Shown here one piece after another: positions 1 to 11,009 of a stretch of DNA of 64,000 nt. The stretch spans positions 3,757,501-3,821,500 of the forward strand of contig NC_092616.1 in assembly GCF_047663525.1 (NCBI RefSeq), in the 5' to 3' direction. Origin of the DNA: Anas platyrhynchos. Lineage: Eukaryota; Chordata; Aves; Anseriformes; Anatidae. Both the position numbers and the translations under genes were made by a program. The notes below the pieces were generated by a model. That model saw only the letters and a program-made list of their open reading frames with translations. It ran no database searches and was not told the origin of the DNA. How positions within the stretch are numbered: the stretch's first letter is position 1; every line of letters starts with the position of its first letter.

Positions 1-694
1 GGATTCTCAGGATGGCAGCTATGATGCACACATAGGAGGCCAGCATAAAAAAGAAAGGGAAAACCAGATCTAGGAGAGACAGCATAAAAGTTACAAGCAT
101 GACCACTCTGGTTTCACTGCAGGAGAGCTCTAGCAGTGGGATAAGGTCACAGAAGAAGTGGTCAATTGCCTTGGGGCCACAGAACTTCAGCTGGGATAAG
201 AGGTGTATGACTACAGCAGACAGCAGAAAACCCATTAACCAAGATCCAGCTGCCATCTGGATACAGACCTTCCAGGTCATGAAGCTTGCATAGAGCAGGG
301 GCTGGCAGATGGCCAAGTATCGATCATAGGACATGGCTGCCAGCAGGTAACACTCAGATGTTACAAAGGAGCCAAAGAAGTAGAACTGAGTGATACAGCC
401 ATGAGCAGAGATGGTCCCGTCCCCCGTCAGGAAGCTGGCCAGCAGCCAGGGCAGGATGGTGGAGCTGTAGCAGGTCTCCAAGGAGGACAGGTTGACCAGG
501 AAGAAGTACATGGGGGTGTGCAGATGCTGCACTGCCACCACCAGCACGATGATGAGGATGTTCCCAGCCATGGTGACTGAGTAGATCATGAATGTCAGGA
601 AGAAAAGTGGTGACTGGAGTTCAGGGACATTTCCCAGTCCCAGCAGCAGAAAATCCATTGGTGATGTCCAATTGTCAAGCTGTCCTTCCCCCAT
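1..694 (-). CDS. Olfactory receptor, partial (3' end cut by window edge)
   Basis: Odorant-binding G-protein-coupled receptor of the olfactory neuron membrane. The minus strand is open from an ATG at 694 to the left edge (231 residues), with no stop. It starts MGEGQLDNWTS, so an N-glycosylation site (NWT) sits near the N-terminus. It then shows a GN in TM1, [12 protein letters not shown] in TM2, the TM3 motif MSYDRYLAIC, the extracellular-loop cysteines around FFCD, and a TM5 ending before the KAFSTC region, which is outside the window. A second ATG at 658 exists, but the upstream one keeps the glycosylation site. The wording of TM2-TM5 differs clearly from the other ORs here, so it is another class II subfamily (resembling families 6/10/11) and not part of the family 14-like expansion. 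Intactness beyond residue 231 is unknown. Confidence 0.88.
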   Translation of the reverse strand, partial: MGEGQLDNWTSPMDFLLLGLGNVPELQSPLFFLTFMIYSVTMAGNILIIVLVVAVQHLHTPMYFFLVNLSSLETCYSSTILPWLLASFLTGDGTISAHGCITQFYFFGSFVTSECYLLAAMSYDRYLAICQPLLYASFMTWKVCIQMAAGSWLMGFLLSAVVIHLLSQLKFCGPKAIDHFFCDLIPLLELSCSETRVVMLVTFMLSLLDLVFPFFFMLASYVCIIAAILRI

Positions 695-776
695 GCAGTG
701 TTTTTTATCTTTCTTTTCTCACTTGCCAGGAAGGAGACCTGTGAGAAAGAATACTTCTGTGTTAAATTTAAGAAAG

Positions 777-1287
777 TGTTGTGGTTTAACCTGGCAGACA
801 GCTCAGCACCACACAGCCATTTGCTCACTTCTCCCTGCCAGTGGAATGGGGTTAAAAAAAAGTGAAAATCATTAAAGCTCATGGGTTGAGATAAAGACAG
901 TTTAGTAGGAACAAAAAGGGGGAGGGGAAAAAAAATCACAAAACAAGTGATGCACAAAGCAATTGGTCAATACCAGCAGACTGCTGCCCAGCCAGTCTCA
1001 GAGCAACAGTAGCTCCCCAGCTAACTCCCCCCCTAGTTTTATTTTTGAGTTTGATATTATACAGTACAGAATATCCCTTTGGGCAGTTTGGATCATCTGT
1101 CCCTCCCAGATTCTCATGCACTCCAAGCCTCCCCACTAGCAGGGCAGTGTGAGGAGCCAAACAAATCCTTGACTCTGAGCAAGCACTACTCAGCAGAAAC
1201 TAAAATATCAGTGAGGCATCAATATTTTTCCTCCTAGATCTGAAGCACGGCACCAAAATTCTCTCTCTCCCAGCTGAAAACAGGACA
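777..1287 (-). mobile_element. Solo ERVL-type LTR
   Basis: Begins TGTTGTGGTTTAACC and ends ...AACAGGACA, matching end to end, with divergence, the two LTRs of the provirus at 34583-42027. The sense strand is minus. Flanking 5-mers GAAAG and GAGAG could be a decayed target duplication. No internal viral sequence remains, so it is a recombined solo LTR. A (GA)n tract lies just beyond it at about 1357-1380. Confidence 0.8.
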
Positions 1288-3116
1288 GAGAGAGTTATGG
1301 TGGACTTCACAGCTAAAAAAATAAAGCAAAAAGTACCAAATATAGATTTTTTTTGTATAGAGAGAGAGAGGAGAGGAGAAAGTTTCAAGAGGGGACTTAG
1401 GTAATCTGCCTCCATGCACACCCTCCCCAGCCCACCTCTAACTCAGCACTGCCATCTCAGCATCTCTTCTGCTTGGTACTAGGGCTCAGGATGTCTAGGG
1501 GAAGGTGGGAAGACACACAGCAAAGGACAGGACTGAGACTGAGGCCTCCAAAACTTACCCTGTGAAGACACCCAGCAGCAAAACAACCACCAGCCTGACT
1601 CAGGACATCCAGCACTCACCTGAAGTCCTCAGCATGAAGCGGTGAATTCTTCACTCTTAGTGCCTGGGAATGAAGACCAAGGCCAGGGTCTCACCAGGGT
1701 CTCTCTGCCTCTTCCTCACTATGTCCTTCTTTTCCCTTCCCTTCCCTGATTTTTCTGCCAAGCTGGCCCCAGGATTCACACCTTGCTTTGTCCTTGTTTT
1801 CTCCTCCCAGCACTTCCTGTGGTGGGTCTCCAGCAGCATCCCATGCCCCCTGCTCTGTGCAGTGTTCTGGGGTTTATAGCACCAACAACTCTCTGAAGGT
1901 TCCTTCTATAGCTCTGCTCTCCCCAGGGACTGCAGAGAGGGAGCATTGCTTGATGTGCTCTCAAAGGAGGCTGAAACTTCTGAACTGCTGGAAAGTCTGT
2001 AAACTTCTCAAGCAGTGTCTCCCTTTCTCCGGTCCCTGAGCCCTTTGCAGTCTGAGTCAGGCTCCTCCAGAAGCTAAATGGAGGCAGGGCAATCATCAAG
2101 ACTCATCCACACTCACCACACAATGTCAGAAGAGTTCCCAAGAGTAAGATGTTGCAATTGCCAACACAAGGTGTGCACATTGCATATTGACGGGGCCACT
2201 CTTCATACTTTTGGCAGTGCTGGTGCATAGCAGACCTTCCCATATGCACCCCAACTCTCACAGCATTATTTCTGCTTCCAGTTGCCCCTTTGTGAAGCTG
2301 AGAATCACCTCAGCTTTGCAAAGAATAAAAAATACCTGAGATAGCCCTGTGTTCTATCCTTCAAACATCTTGGTCCTTTCAAAGGCCCATGACCATCAGA
2401 AATGGTCCCACTGATACACGTCATGGGATGAAAGGATAATTCAAGTTGGAAAGAACTTCCAGAGGTCAACTTCTGCCAGCTGGATCTCATCCTCCTGCTT
2501 GGAAGCACTACTGGTGGCTTTATCTCCTTGACAGTCCCCTGGCCATTCTCTGCTATTGCTTTCCTCCTCTCCAACACTCTCTTTTCTCCAGGCTGAGTAA
2601 GCTGAGCAACCTCATTAGGCCAGGAAGAGCTGGAGAGGTGAGAGGAGGGATGGGGAGAGATCAGATGGGAGCTGACCTAGTCTAGAAGTTGCCTCAAATA
2701 CTGGTGTTCATCTCATCCAAGACAAGGTCGGGACTATGGGTACCCTAATTCATGCTCATCATGCAGCACCACACATCCATGGTTTCCTGGTGCACCACCT
2801 GGCCTGAGCAGTGACTGAAGAAGGATTGCTGCTGTACACTCCTCATCTCTTAAAATCATCGCACTTCCCGAAGGGTGGGTTGGAAAGCAAGGCTGGGATC
2901 CCGGGTCAGGGTTTGCATTGATGGAAGCATGAGCCAGCAGACATGTGAGCTTCCTGCTGTACTTGTATGCAGCACATATCTTTGAGACAGTCAGACAGTC
3001 TCTCCCAACCCACGTGCTGGCCCTTACCCTAGAGATCACCCCCAGACAAGGTTCTTCAGCTCAGGTCCTCCTGGAAGTCTGAAGGGAAGCTGAGGCCACA
3101 GGAAGTCCCAGAGGAG
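1288..3116. other. Intergenic, no gene seen
   Basis: No conserved reading frame is seen. The short open frames on both strands lack family features. Around 2428-2480 the text resembles a decayed CR1 3' end (TTCAAGTTGGAAAGAAC followed by CCAGAGGTCAAC), but it is too short to classify with confidence. Confidence 0.5.
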
Positions 3117-3715
3117 AATCACAGACTCATAGAATGACTTGGGTTGGAAGGGACTTTAAAGAACATCTAGTTCCAAACCCCCTGCCATGGGCAGTGATGC
3201 CACCCACTAGAACAGGTTGCTCAGGGCCTCATCCAACCTGGTCTTGAACACTCCCAGGGATGAGGCATCCACAACTTCTCTGGGCAACCTGTTCCAGTGC
3301 CTCACCGTGAAGAATTTCCTCCTAATCTCTCCTTTAAACCTTAAACCTACCCTTTGGGCCCCACGTTATGTGCCAAAAGGAGTGTCTCCCACTTTTAGTC
3401 TAATATCATCCCCCTTTGTCCTCTCATTGGCTGCAGGAGGAGAAGGTCACTCCCCATCTTTTCTATAAGCCCCCTTTAAAATTTGAAAAGCTGCAGTGAG
3501 GTCACCCCTGAGCCTTCCCTTCTTCAGGCTCAGCATTCCCAGCTCTCTCAGCCTTACTTTATAGGAGAGGTTTTCCAGCCTACTGACCAACTTCGTGGCT
3601 CTCCTCTGGACCCATTCTAACAGATCAATATTTTTCTTGTACTGGAGACCCCAGACATGGATGCAGTACTCCAAGTGGGGCCTCACAAGAGCAGAATAGT
3701 TTCTCATAGATGGTT
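3117..3715 (-). mobile_element. CR1 LINE fragment, 3' end, old
   Basis: 5'-truncated non-LTR retrotransposon. On the minus strand it encodes a broken copy of the C-terminal ORF2 region ([28 protein letters not shown]). It ends with the CR1 3' UTR (TTGGAAGGGACTTTAAAGAACATCTAG on the plus strand, then the octamer-like CATAGAATGA). A 37-bp piece at 3350-3386 is foreign to CR1 and matches the ERVL leader at 4022-4058 (see findings). Frames are disrupted, so it is dead. Confidence 0.85.
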
Positions 3716-4058
3716 CCTGTAGTGTGGTGGTGACAGCAATGCTGAGTACAACTACCAGATCAGTCTCACATCCAATAATTTTATCATACCATAAGCCAGT
3801 GTTACACATTACAGCAAAATAATAACCTTAAACCAGCTCCCAAAAGTGATAAACAATACTGCAAGGAACACACAGTTGGTAATGTGCTATTGAACATAAT
3901 TCAGAGACCAAAAACAACTACAACCCTGAGATCCACAAAAAAAATCAACATCGTTTTCAACAAATAATAAGCTTATAACAATTTAATTTTAACATGCTCT
4001 GGGCAGATCTGTCATTATCTCTACCCTTTGGGCCCTACCTTATGTGCCAAAGGGAGTG
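3716..4058 (-). mobile_element. Decayed ERVL 5' leader / internal remnant
   Basis: The right end (about 3975-4058) aligns with the provirus leader at 41350-41431. Both carry TTTAA..., GCAGATCTGYC, TTATCTC and the primer-binding-site area before the LTR start. The site itself is mutated (CTACCTTATGTGCCA against CCACGTTGGGCGCCA). The left part is A/T-rich and not recognisable. It belongs to the LTR fragment that follows. Confidence 0.6.
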
Positions 4059-4345
4059 TTGTGGTTTAACCTGGCAGGCAGCTCAGCACCGCATAGCCAT
4101 TTGCTCCACACCCTACCAGTGGGATGGGGGAGAGAATTGAAGGGGAAAAAAAGATAAAATCTCATGGGTTGAGATAGACTGTTTAATAGGAGAGCGAATA
4201 AAGGGAAATAATAATAATAAAGATGTTAGTGTTGTTGTTGTTGTTGATGATGATGATAGTAGAATGCAAAAAGCAAGTGATGCACAGCGTAATTGCTCAC
4301 CACCTGCTGACCAATGCACAGCCCACTCCAGGCCATGGCAGCTGC
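4059..4345 (-). mobile_element. ERVL-type LTR, truncated
   Basis: Starts TGTTGTGGTTTAACC directly after the degenerate primer-binding region and matches the first half of the provirus LTRs, including GGGTTGAGATA, the A/T-rich triplet tract and GTGATGCACA. It contains a (GTT)n(GAT)n microsatellite at about 4228-4257. The remaining half is replaced by another repeat. Confidence 0.7.
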
Positions 4346-4714
4346 TGGGCAGAGCCGAGCCAATGGGTGATGCTGGTTGGGCCTTTGTGAGAGCAGATTT
4401 AAATAGGGAAATCCTGCTGGGAAACAGCAGCTGAGAGAGGAGTGAGAACCAGTCCTGCAGACACCAAGGTCAGGAGGTGCTCCAGACACCAGAAGTTCCC
4501 TTGCAGCCCATGAATAGGCCCATGGTGGAGCAGGCTGTCCCATACAGCCCATGGGTCCCACGGTAGAGCAGATCTCCATACTGCAGCCCATGGAGGAGGC
4601 CCTGGTGGAGCAGGTAGATTTGGCCTGGAGGAAGCTGTGGCCCGTGGAGAGCTACTGCTGAAGAAAACTCCAAATCCTGGGACCCCAAACAACCACACAA
4701 AAAATGTTTACTTC
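4346..4714. repeat. LTR-like interspersed repeat, unclassified
   Basis: Has the wording of a common bird retroviral repeat: GTGAGAACCAGTCCTGCAGACACC, then repeated GCAGCCCATG / TGGAGCAGG units. Degenerate relatives in reverse lie at about 18090-18360. It abuts the CR1 at 4715, whose 5' truncation joins here. The ATG at 4637 that opens the long reading frame into CR1 is inside this repeat and has no support as a real start. Confidence 0.5.
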
Positions 4715-5800
4715 TTTGGCTTGGACTGGCGCACGCTTCGTTGGGTTAGAAACTGGCTGGATAGCCGGGCCCAAAGAGTTGTGGTAAATGGAGCCAAGTC
4801 CAGTTGGAGGCCAGTCACTGGTGGCGTCCCCCAGGGCTCGGTGCTGGGGCCGGTCCTCTTTAACATCTTCATCAATGATCTGGATGAGGGCATTGAGTGC
4901 ACCCTCAGTAAGTTTGCAGATGACACCAAGTTAGGTGCGTGTGTCGATCTGCTCGAGGGTAGGAAGGCTCTGCAGGAGGATCTGGATAGGCTGCACCGAT
5001 GGGCTGAGGTCAACTGTATGAAGTTTAACAAGGCCAAGTGCTGGGTCCTGCACCTGGGGCGCAATAACCCCAAGCAGAGCTACAGGCTGGGAGATGAGTG
5101 GTTGGAGAGCTGCCAGGCAGAGAAGGACCTGGGAGTGATGGTGGACAGTCGGCTGAATATGAGCCAGCAGTGTGCTCAGGTGGCCAAGAAGGCCAATGGC
5201 ATCCTGGCTTGTATCAGAAACACTGTGACCAGCAGGGCTAGGGAGGTGATCGTCCCCCTGTACTCGGCTCTGGTGAGGCCGCACCTCGAGTACTGTGTTC
5301 AGTTTTGGGCCCCTTGCTACAAGAAGGACATCGAGGTGCTTGAGCGGGTCCAAAGAAGGGCGACGAAGCTGGTGAGGGGCCTGGAGAGCAAGTCCTATGA
5401 GGAGCGGCTGAAGGAGCTGGGCTTGTTCAGCCTGGAGAAGAGGAGGCTCAGGGGTGACCTTATTGCTCTGTATAAGTACATTAAAGGAGGCTGTAGTGAG
5501 GTGGGGGTTGGCCTGTTCTCCCATGTGCCTGGTGACAGGACGAGGGGGAATGGGCTAAAGTTACGCCAGGGGAGTTTTAGGTTAGATGTTAGGAAGAATT
5601 TCTTTACTGAAAGAGTTGTTAGGCACTGGAACGGGCTGCCCAGGGAGGTGGTGGAGTCACCATCCCTGGAAGTCTTCAAAAGACGTTTAGATGTAGAACT
5701 TAGGGATATGGTTTAGTGGGGACTGTTAGTGTTAGGTTAGAGGTTGGACTCGATGATCTTGAGGTCTCTTCCAACCTAGAGATTCTGTAATTCTGTAATC
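4715..5800 (+). mobile_element. CR1 LINE, 5'-truncated, with open RT C-terminal part
   Basis: The reading frame is open from 4715 to the TAG at 5714-5716 (about 333 codons). It covers the last part of the ORF2 reverse transcriptase: [24 protein letters not shown], the catalytic FADDTKLG near 4915, then the thumb and C-terminal region [30 protein letters not shown] and [11 protein letters not shown]. The fingers and endonuclease domains are missing, so it cannot move by itself. The 3' UTR has the CR1 hallmark GGTTGGACTCGATGATCTTG and ends in ATTCTGTAATTCTGTAAT octamers at about 5782-5799. It is very similar to the copies at 8183 and 55325, so it is a young family. Confidence 0.92.
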
Positions 5801-6339
5801 TCTTTTCCTCTGGGGAGGGGTTGTGATGGGGTAGTGTGGAAGAGATCACCTGTGTAGCACGGTAAATCCACCACAGTAGGGGTATGGGAAAGGTTCAGAA
5901 CTAGGGCCATGGCATTCAAGAGATGGCATCTCAGCAGCCAGGACATGCTCTGCCAGCTTGGCCACACAAATGGGAATGAAGAGAGATTCCCCTGAATGAG
6001 AGCAGTAGAAGAGGATTGATTTCCAGAAGAGGCTTGATTTCCAACACAGGCATTTCTGGTGCACTCCTGAGAAGCCAGTGGGAGCTGCAGGCCACACCAG
6101 GCCCTGGGACACTGGCCATCTTTCCACACAGAGCCAGATTCCAAAGAGGCACCAGCTCCCAGGGACACCTGGCCCTGGATTGTCCCCCATAGCAAGGAGG
6201 CATTCCTAGAGAAGCCCTAGGGATAAGGGCATCCCTAGCATCCGGAACCAGGAGTCCTGGCTGCCACATTGTCCCCTGAGCTCAGAGGGACACTCAGGCA
6301 GGGCTCTCACAGCAGCCAACAGCCTTGTCCAGCCTCCCC
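5801..6339. other. Intergenic, no gene seen
   Basis: Overlapping minus-strand open frames exist (for example 5776-6195), but none has conserved motifs. No repeat was recognised. Confidence 0.4.
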
Positions 6340-7560
6340 CCAAAGCCCAGGACTTGCAGCTCTGGACAGCTGACAGCTCCTGGGCCACCCCTTACGAAGG
6401 GGCTGCTGACACCCTTACCTTTGGGGGAGAGCTGCAGGAGCACCTGGAAACAGGGAAGTCAGGACAGAGGAGATGGTCACCCATCCATCCAGCAGCCCTC
6501 CATCTCACTTGCTGCTGGCCCTCAGCTCAGGACAAGGGATGCCTGCCCTGGCTCCTCAACCTCAGCTCCTCTGCGAGGTGCCCCTGCTCCTCCGCCCGTC
6601 AGCGAGGGTTGCCCAGTGCAAGCTTGCTGCCTGCTGACCCCACTCCTGGCCACAGAAGGACAGCGCTGGGGAGCACCCAAGCAGTGCCCAGCAGGGACCA
6701 GGCCTTGCAGGGAAGTGCCGGCACTGCCGCTGCTCCAGTGACGATATCCTGGTGATGCAGTGTATCCCCCTGTGACATCAGCCCATGTCATTTAAAGTCC
6801 TATTAGTTCAGCAGCAAGGAGACAGGACAGCTCGCGAGAATTATGAGAGATTTCCCTTCTTGTCCTGAGAAATTCTCACCTCCCTTCTGCCCAGTTCTTT
6901 TCCACAGGATCCTGACAAATCCACCAGGAACATGTCCAAATTGTGACAAAGGCCATGGAATATAGGAAGTGGAGCGAAGTCTCCTGGGATGCAGCAGCCC
7001 CTCAGTGTGCCTGAATTCCTCTTCACTGCATGTCACTCACTTGGAGAAGTAGGATGCGTTATATGGAGGGAATTCCAGTGCATGCCAGGGCCTTCCTTCC
7101 CAGATATCACACGGGGCTCTGAGATTTCAGAAGGCCTCAGCACCATCCCCTGGTCTGCCATGCAGGAGGCAGAGGTGGTACACGAGGGAATGGCAAACGT
7201 ATTCGCTGTTTATCATTCCTGCTTCTCTCTTCTGAAGAATCTACCCCCATCCAGCACAGCACCCCAAGCTGAGGGATCTGTCCCCCCACACCTCAGCAGC
7301 TCTTCCATCAATGTCCCAGCCCTGTGACAGCAGGTGGGGATCCAGCTCCTCCTGCCTGTGCCCCAGGCTGAGGGCACTGGGGCACATCTGGGCTGCAGCA
7401 GCTCAGCTGTGGCACAAGGGCCAAACTCAGACTTGTCTCAGACCTTGTGCCAAGAGCCTGGGCATGATGAGGCTTTCCTTCAGAACAGACACCTGCTGCT
7501 GTGGATGGCAGATGGCCCCAGGAGGATCTGAGCAGCTCTTTCCTGTCCTCTATTTCCATT
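6340..7560. repeat. Duplicon block Q, copy 1
   Basis: Non-coding block present again in reverse at 24763-26060 and in part at about 46090-46740. Shared anchors are GCAGATTCTTCAGAAGAGA-like text, the CAGCACCCCAAGCTGAGG region, ATATCCTGGTGATGCAG and the CCTGCTGGGCACTGCTTGG region. No frame is conserved. It marks the boundary of the upstream part of the OR duplication units. Confidence 0.65.
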
Positions 7561-7778
7561 AATTAGCTGTAGTGGCTCAGTTATCAGCATTAGTGAGATA
7601 TCTCACATTCAGGTGCCTATGTTGAGGACACCTCAATGGAGGCCAGAGGAATCTAGCCCCTGTGGGTATGAGGAATGCCAAGGGGAATATGAACAGCCAA
7701 CTACTCCAGCACACTGCTGTCAAGAAGAGTGTGTACCCATGTGAGGGAAGGAACTCCAGGGATTCCTTCAGGCTGCTT

Positions 7779-8000
7779 TCCCAGCAGGTTTCCCTGCAGC
7801 CCCAGGGCCATGTGCAGGGAGCCTGGTGGGGGGCAGAGCAAGGGAGGCCTTGGGCTGGGCCTCTGCTGCTGAGCTGGGCCAGGCTCCTGGGCCCAAGGGG
7901 AGCTCCTGGCAAGCGGGCAGCGCTGCACAGAGACAGCTCTGCCCAGGAGCAGCTCCTCTGCACAGCGCAGCAGGGCTGGGGGCACTGCCTTCAGCTGTAC
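7779..8000 (+). repeat. Upstream OR block P1 (copy for OR C), exon part missing
   Basis: GC-rich block also seen at 27190-27400 (+), 45660-45900 (-) and 63690-63930 (-). In those copies it continues into a short segment ending in a GTAAGT donor. Here homology stops at about 7998 (GGGGGCACTGCCT) and unrelated sequence plus a CR1 follow, so the putative first exon is gone. A CCCAAGGG core (an O/E-like half-palindrome) lies at about 7893-7900. Confidence 0.55.
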
Positions 8001-8182
8001 TGGGAAGGGGAGAGAAGGGAGAGATGTTTAAGACTGTGTGGAGTGTTAGAAAGCTGAGAATACACTGGAGGAGCAATTCTAGCAACCTTTACATGGTAAG
8101 TTTAAGTGCAGTGCACTGCAGTGGAATATCCTGGAGGTGTCCTAGACCTGGATTGTCCCACAGCAGATCAGTCTGGAGACAG

Positions 8183-10881
8183 AATCACAGAATCACAGAA
8201 TCACAGAATCTCTAGGTTGGAAGAGACCTCAAGATCATCGAGTCCAACCTCTGACCTAACACTAACAGTCCCCACTAAACCATATCCCTAAGTTCTACAT
8301 CTAAACGTCTTTTGAAGACTTCCAGGGATGGTGACTCAACCACCTCCCTGGGCAGCCTGTTCCAATGTCTAACAACCCTTTCAGTAAAGAAATTCTTCCT
8401 AACATCTAACCTAAAACTCCCCTGGCGCAACTTTAGCCCATTCCCCCTCGTCCTGTCACCAGGCACATGGGAGAACAGGCCAACCCCCATCTCGCTAGAG
8501 CCTCCTTTAATATACTTATACAGAGTGATAAGGTCACCCCTGAGCCTCCTTTTCTCTAGGCTGAACAAGCCCAGCTCCTTCAGCCGCTCCTCGTAGGACT
8601 TGCTCTCCAGGCCCCTCACCAGCTTCGTCGCCCTTCTCTGGACCCTCTCAAGCACCTCGATGTCCTTCTTGTAGCGAGGGGCCCAGAACTGAACACAGTA
8701 CTCGAGGTGCGGCCTCACCAGAGCCGAGTACAGGGGGACGATCACCTCCCTAGCCCTGCTGGTCACAGTGTTTCTGATACAAGCCAGGATGCCGTTGGCC
8801 TTCTTGGCCACCTGAGCACACTGCTGGCTCATATTCAGCCGACTGTCCACCATCACTCCCAGGTCCTTCTCTGCCTGGCAGCTCTCCAGCCATTCCTCTC
8901 CCAGCCTGTAGCTCTTCTTGGGGTTATTGCGCCCCAGGTGCAGGACCCGGCACTTGGCCTTGTTAAACTTCATACAGTTGACCTCAGCCCATCGGTGCAG
9001 CCTATCCAGATCCTCCTGCAGAGCCTTCCTACCCTCAAGCAGATCGACACACGCACCTAGCTTGGTGTCATCTGCAAACTTACTGAGGGTGCACTCAATG
9101 CCCTCATCCAGATCATTGATGAAGATGTTAAAGAGGACCGGCCCCAGCACCGAGCCCTGGGGGACGCCACTAGTGACTGGCTTCCAACTGGACTTGGCTC
9201 CATTTACCACAACTCTCTGGGCCCGGCTATCCAGCCAGTTTCTAACCCAACGAAGCGTGCGCCAGTCCAAGCCAAGAGCAGCCAGTTTCTTGAGGAGAAT
9301 GCTGTGGGAAACGGTGTCAAAAGCCTTGCTGGAGTCAAGGTAGACCACATCCACAGCCTTTCCCTCGTCCACCCAGCGCGTCACTTTGTCGTAGAAGGAG
9401 ATCAGGTTCGTCAAGCAGGATCTGCCTTCCATAAACCCATGCTGACTGGGCCTGATCGCCTGCTTGCCCTTCAAGTGCCGCATGATGACTCCCAAGAGGA
9501 TCTGCTCCATGAGCTTCCCTGGTACTGAGGTCAAACTGACCGGCCTGTAGTTCCCCAGGTCTGCCCTCCGGCCCTTCTTGTAGATGGGCGTCACATTTGC
9601 TAGCCGCCAGTCAGCTGGGACCTCCCCCGATAGCCAGGACTGCTGATAAATGATGGATAGGGGCTTGGCCAGCTCCTCTGCCAGTTCTCTCAGTACTCTT
9701 GGGTGGATCCCATCCGGCCCCATCGACTTGTGCACATCCAAGTGCCGTAGCAGGTCACCAACCAGTTCTTCGCGGATGGTGAGGGCCACATCCTGCTCCC
9801 CGTCCCCTTCCACCAGTTCTGGGTACTGGGTATCCAGAGAGCAACCGGTTTTACCACTAAAGACTGAGGCAAAGAAGGCATTGAGCACCTCCGCCTTTTC
9901 CTCATCTCTTGTAACTAAGTTTCCCCCCGCATCCAGTAAAGGATGGAGATTCTCCTTAGTCCTCCTTTTTGTGTTGATGTATTTATAAAAGCGTTTTTTG
10001 TTATCTTTAACGGCAGTAGCCAGCTTGAGCTCCAGATGAGCTTTGGCCTTCCTAATTTTGTCCCTGCACAGCCTCGCTACATCCTTATAGTCCTCCCTAG
10101 TGGCCTGCCCAATTTTCCAAAGATTATAAACCCTCTTTTTCCTCCTAAGCTCAAGCCACAATTCTCTGTTGAGCCAGGCTGGTCGTCTTCCCCGGTGGCT
10201 CATCTTTGGGCACATGGGGATAGACCGCTCCTGTGCCATTAGGATTTGCCTCTTGAATAGCACCCAGCCTTCCTGAACCCCTCTGCCCTTCAGAACCGCC
10301 TCCCATGGGACTCCACCAACCAGTGTCCTGAGCAGCCTAAAGTCAGCCCTCCGAAAGTCCAATACAGTGGTTTTACTGGTCCCCTTCCTGGCCCCGCCAA
10401 GAATAGAGAACTCCACCATTTCGTGGTCACTCTGCCCAAGACTGTTCCCGACAATCACATCCTCCACCAGTCCTTCTCTGTTTGTGAAGAGAAGGTCTAG
10501 CAGGGCACCACCCCTGGTAGGTTCACTAATCAGCTGCGTCAGGAAGCTATCTTCCACTTTCTCCAGAAACCTCCTAGACTGCTTCCTCTGGGCTGTGTTG
10601 TGCTTCCAGGATATGTCTGGGAAGTTGAAGTCCCCCACGAGTACAAGCGCTGACGATTTCGCAACTTCTGTCAGCTGCCTGTAGAACTCCTCATCCGTCT
10701 CCTCATCCTGGTTCGGCGGTCTATAGCAGACCCCGACCAGGACACTAGCCTTGTTGTCCCTGCCGATCCTAACCCAAAGGGACTCGATCTTGTCATTCCT
10801 AGCCTCGAGTTCTACAACATCGAAAGACTCTCTAATATAGAGAGCCACACCGCCACCCCTTCCATGCTGCCTGTCCCTTCT
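8183..10881 (-). mobile_element. CR1 LINE, nearly complete ORF2
   Basis: A 2.7-kb minus-strand non-LTR element. Its 3' end (8183-8215) consists of ATTCTGTG octamers and GGTTGGACTCGATGATCTTG. Its 5' end is truncated inside the endonuclease domain at about 10881. ORF2 is open throughout. It is inserted between the P1 block (7779-8000) and the P2 block (11010-11275) that are adjacent in other copies, so it and short flanking sequences have split the presumed upstream region of OR C. Confidence 0.93.
8275..10848 (-). CDS. CR1 ORF2 (endonuclease C-part + reverse transcriptase), 5'-truncated
   Basis: 857 codons from the first ATG; the frame is open a further 11 codons upstream to the element's truncated end, so this ATG is internal. 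Part of the APE-type endonuclease remains: GDFNFPDI near residue 74 and SDHEMVEF near 139. A linker and the reverse transcriptase follow: [39 protein letters not shown] near 506, [14 protein letters not shown], and the catalytic FADDTK near 592. The C-terminus ends LDVELRDMV. The usual YLDFSKAFD reads YLDSSKAFD (a phenylalanine-to-serine change next to the first catalytic aspartate). The N-terminal endonuclease residues and ORF1 are absent, so it is not autonomous despite the intact frame. Confidence 0.9.
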   Translation of the reverse strand: MALYIRESFDVVELEARNDKIESLWVRIGRDNKASVLVGVCYRPPNQDEETDEEFYRQLTEVAKSSALVLVGDFNFPDISWKHNTAQRKQSRRFLEKVEDSFLTQLISEPTRGGALLDLLFTNREGLVEDVIVGNSLGQSDHEMVEFSILGGARKGTSKTTVLDFRRADFRLLRTLVGGVPWEAVLKGRGVQEGWVLFKRQILMAQERSIPMCPKMSHRGRRPAWLNRELWLELRRKKRVYNLWKIGQATREDYKDVARLCRDKIRKAKAHLELKLATAVKDNKKRFYKYINTKRRTKENLHPLLDAGGNLVTRDEEKAEVLNAFFASVFSGKTGCSLDTQYPELVEGDGEQDVALTIREELVGDLLRHLDVHKSMGPDGIHPRVLRELAEELAKPLSIIYQQSWLSGEVPADWRLANVTPIYKKGRRADLGNYRPVSLTSVPGKLMEQILLGVIMRHLKGKQAIRPSQHGFMEGRSCLTNLISFYDKVTRWVDEGKAVDVVYLDSSKAFDTVSHSILLKKLAALGLDWRTLRWVRNWLDSRAQRVVVNGAKSSWKPVTSGVPQGSVLGPVLFNIFINDLDEGIECTLSKFADDTKLGACVDLLEGRKALQEDLDRLHRWAEVNCMKFNKAKCRVLHLGRNNPKKSYRLGEEWLESCQAEKDLGVMVDSRLNMSQQCAQVAKKANGILACIRNTVTSRAREVIVPLYSALVRPHLEYCVQFWAPRYKKDIEVLERVQRRATKLVRGLESKSYEERLKELGLFSLEKRRLRGDLITLYKYIKGGSSEMGVGLFSHVPGDRTRGNGLKLRQGSFRLDVRKNFFTERVVRHWNRLPREVVESPSLEVFKRRLDVELRDMV

Positions 10882-11009
10882 GATGCATGTTTATTTCTTG
10901 CATTTCGCTGCATGTTTATTTCTTGCAGAGAAGCACAATCTCCATAGCAGGGCTGTGAGCTGCAGGGTCAGTGTCCAGGCCCTGACGGCTCCCTTATCAT
11001 GGGCTGGCT
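10882..11009. other. CR1 5' junction sequence with 19-bp direct repeat
   Basis: TGCATGTTTATTTCTTGCA occurs at 10884-10902 and again at 10909-10927, next to the truncated 5' end of the CR1. The rest up to 11009 has no counterpart in the other upstream blocks. No gene is seen. Confidence 0.55.

Noticed and set aside
4637-4714. ATG at 4637 as start of a gene reading into CR1
   Set aside because: The 5' part lies in an LTR-like repeat and has no conserved protein features; the frame is open into CR1 by chance.
4931-5524. Minus-strand frame of 197 codons (recurs at 8707 and 55885)
   Set aside because: Antisense shadow of CR1 ORF2, present wherever that CR1 segment occurs.
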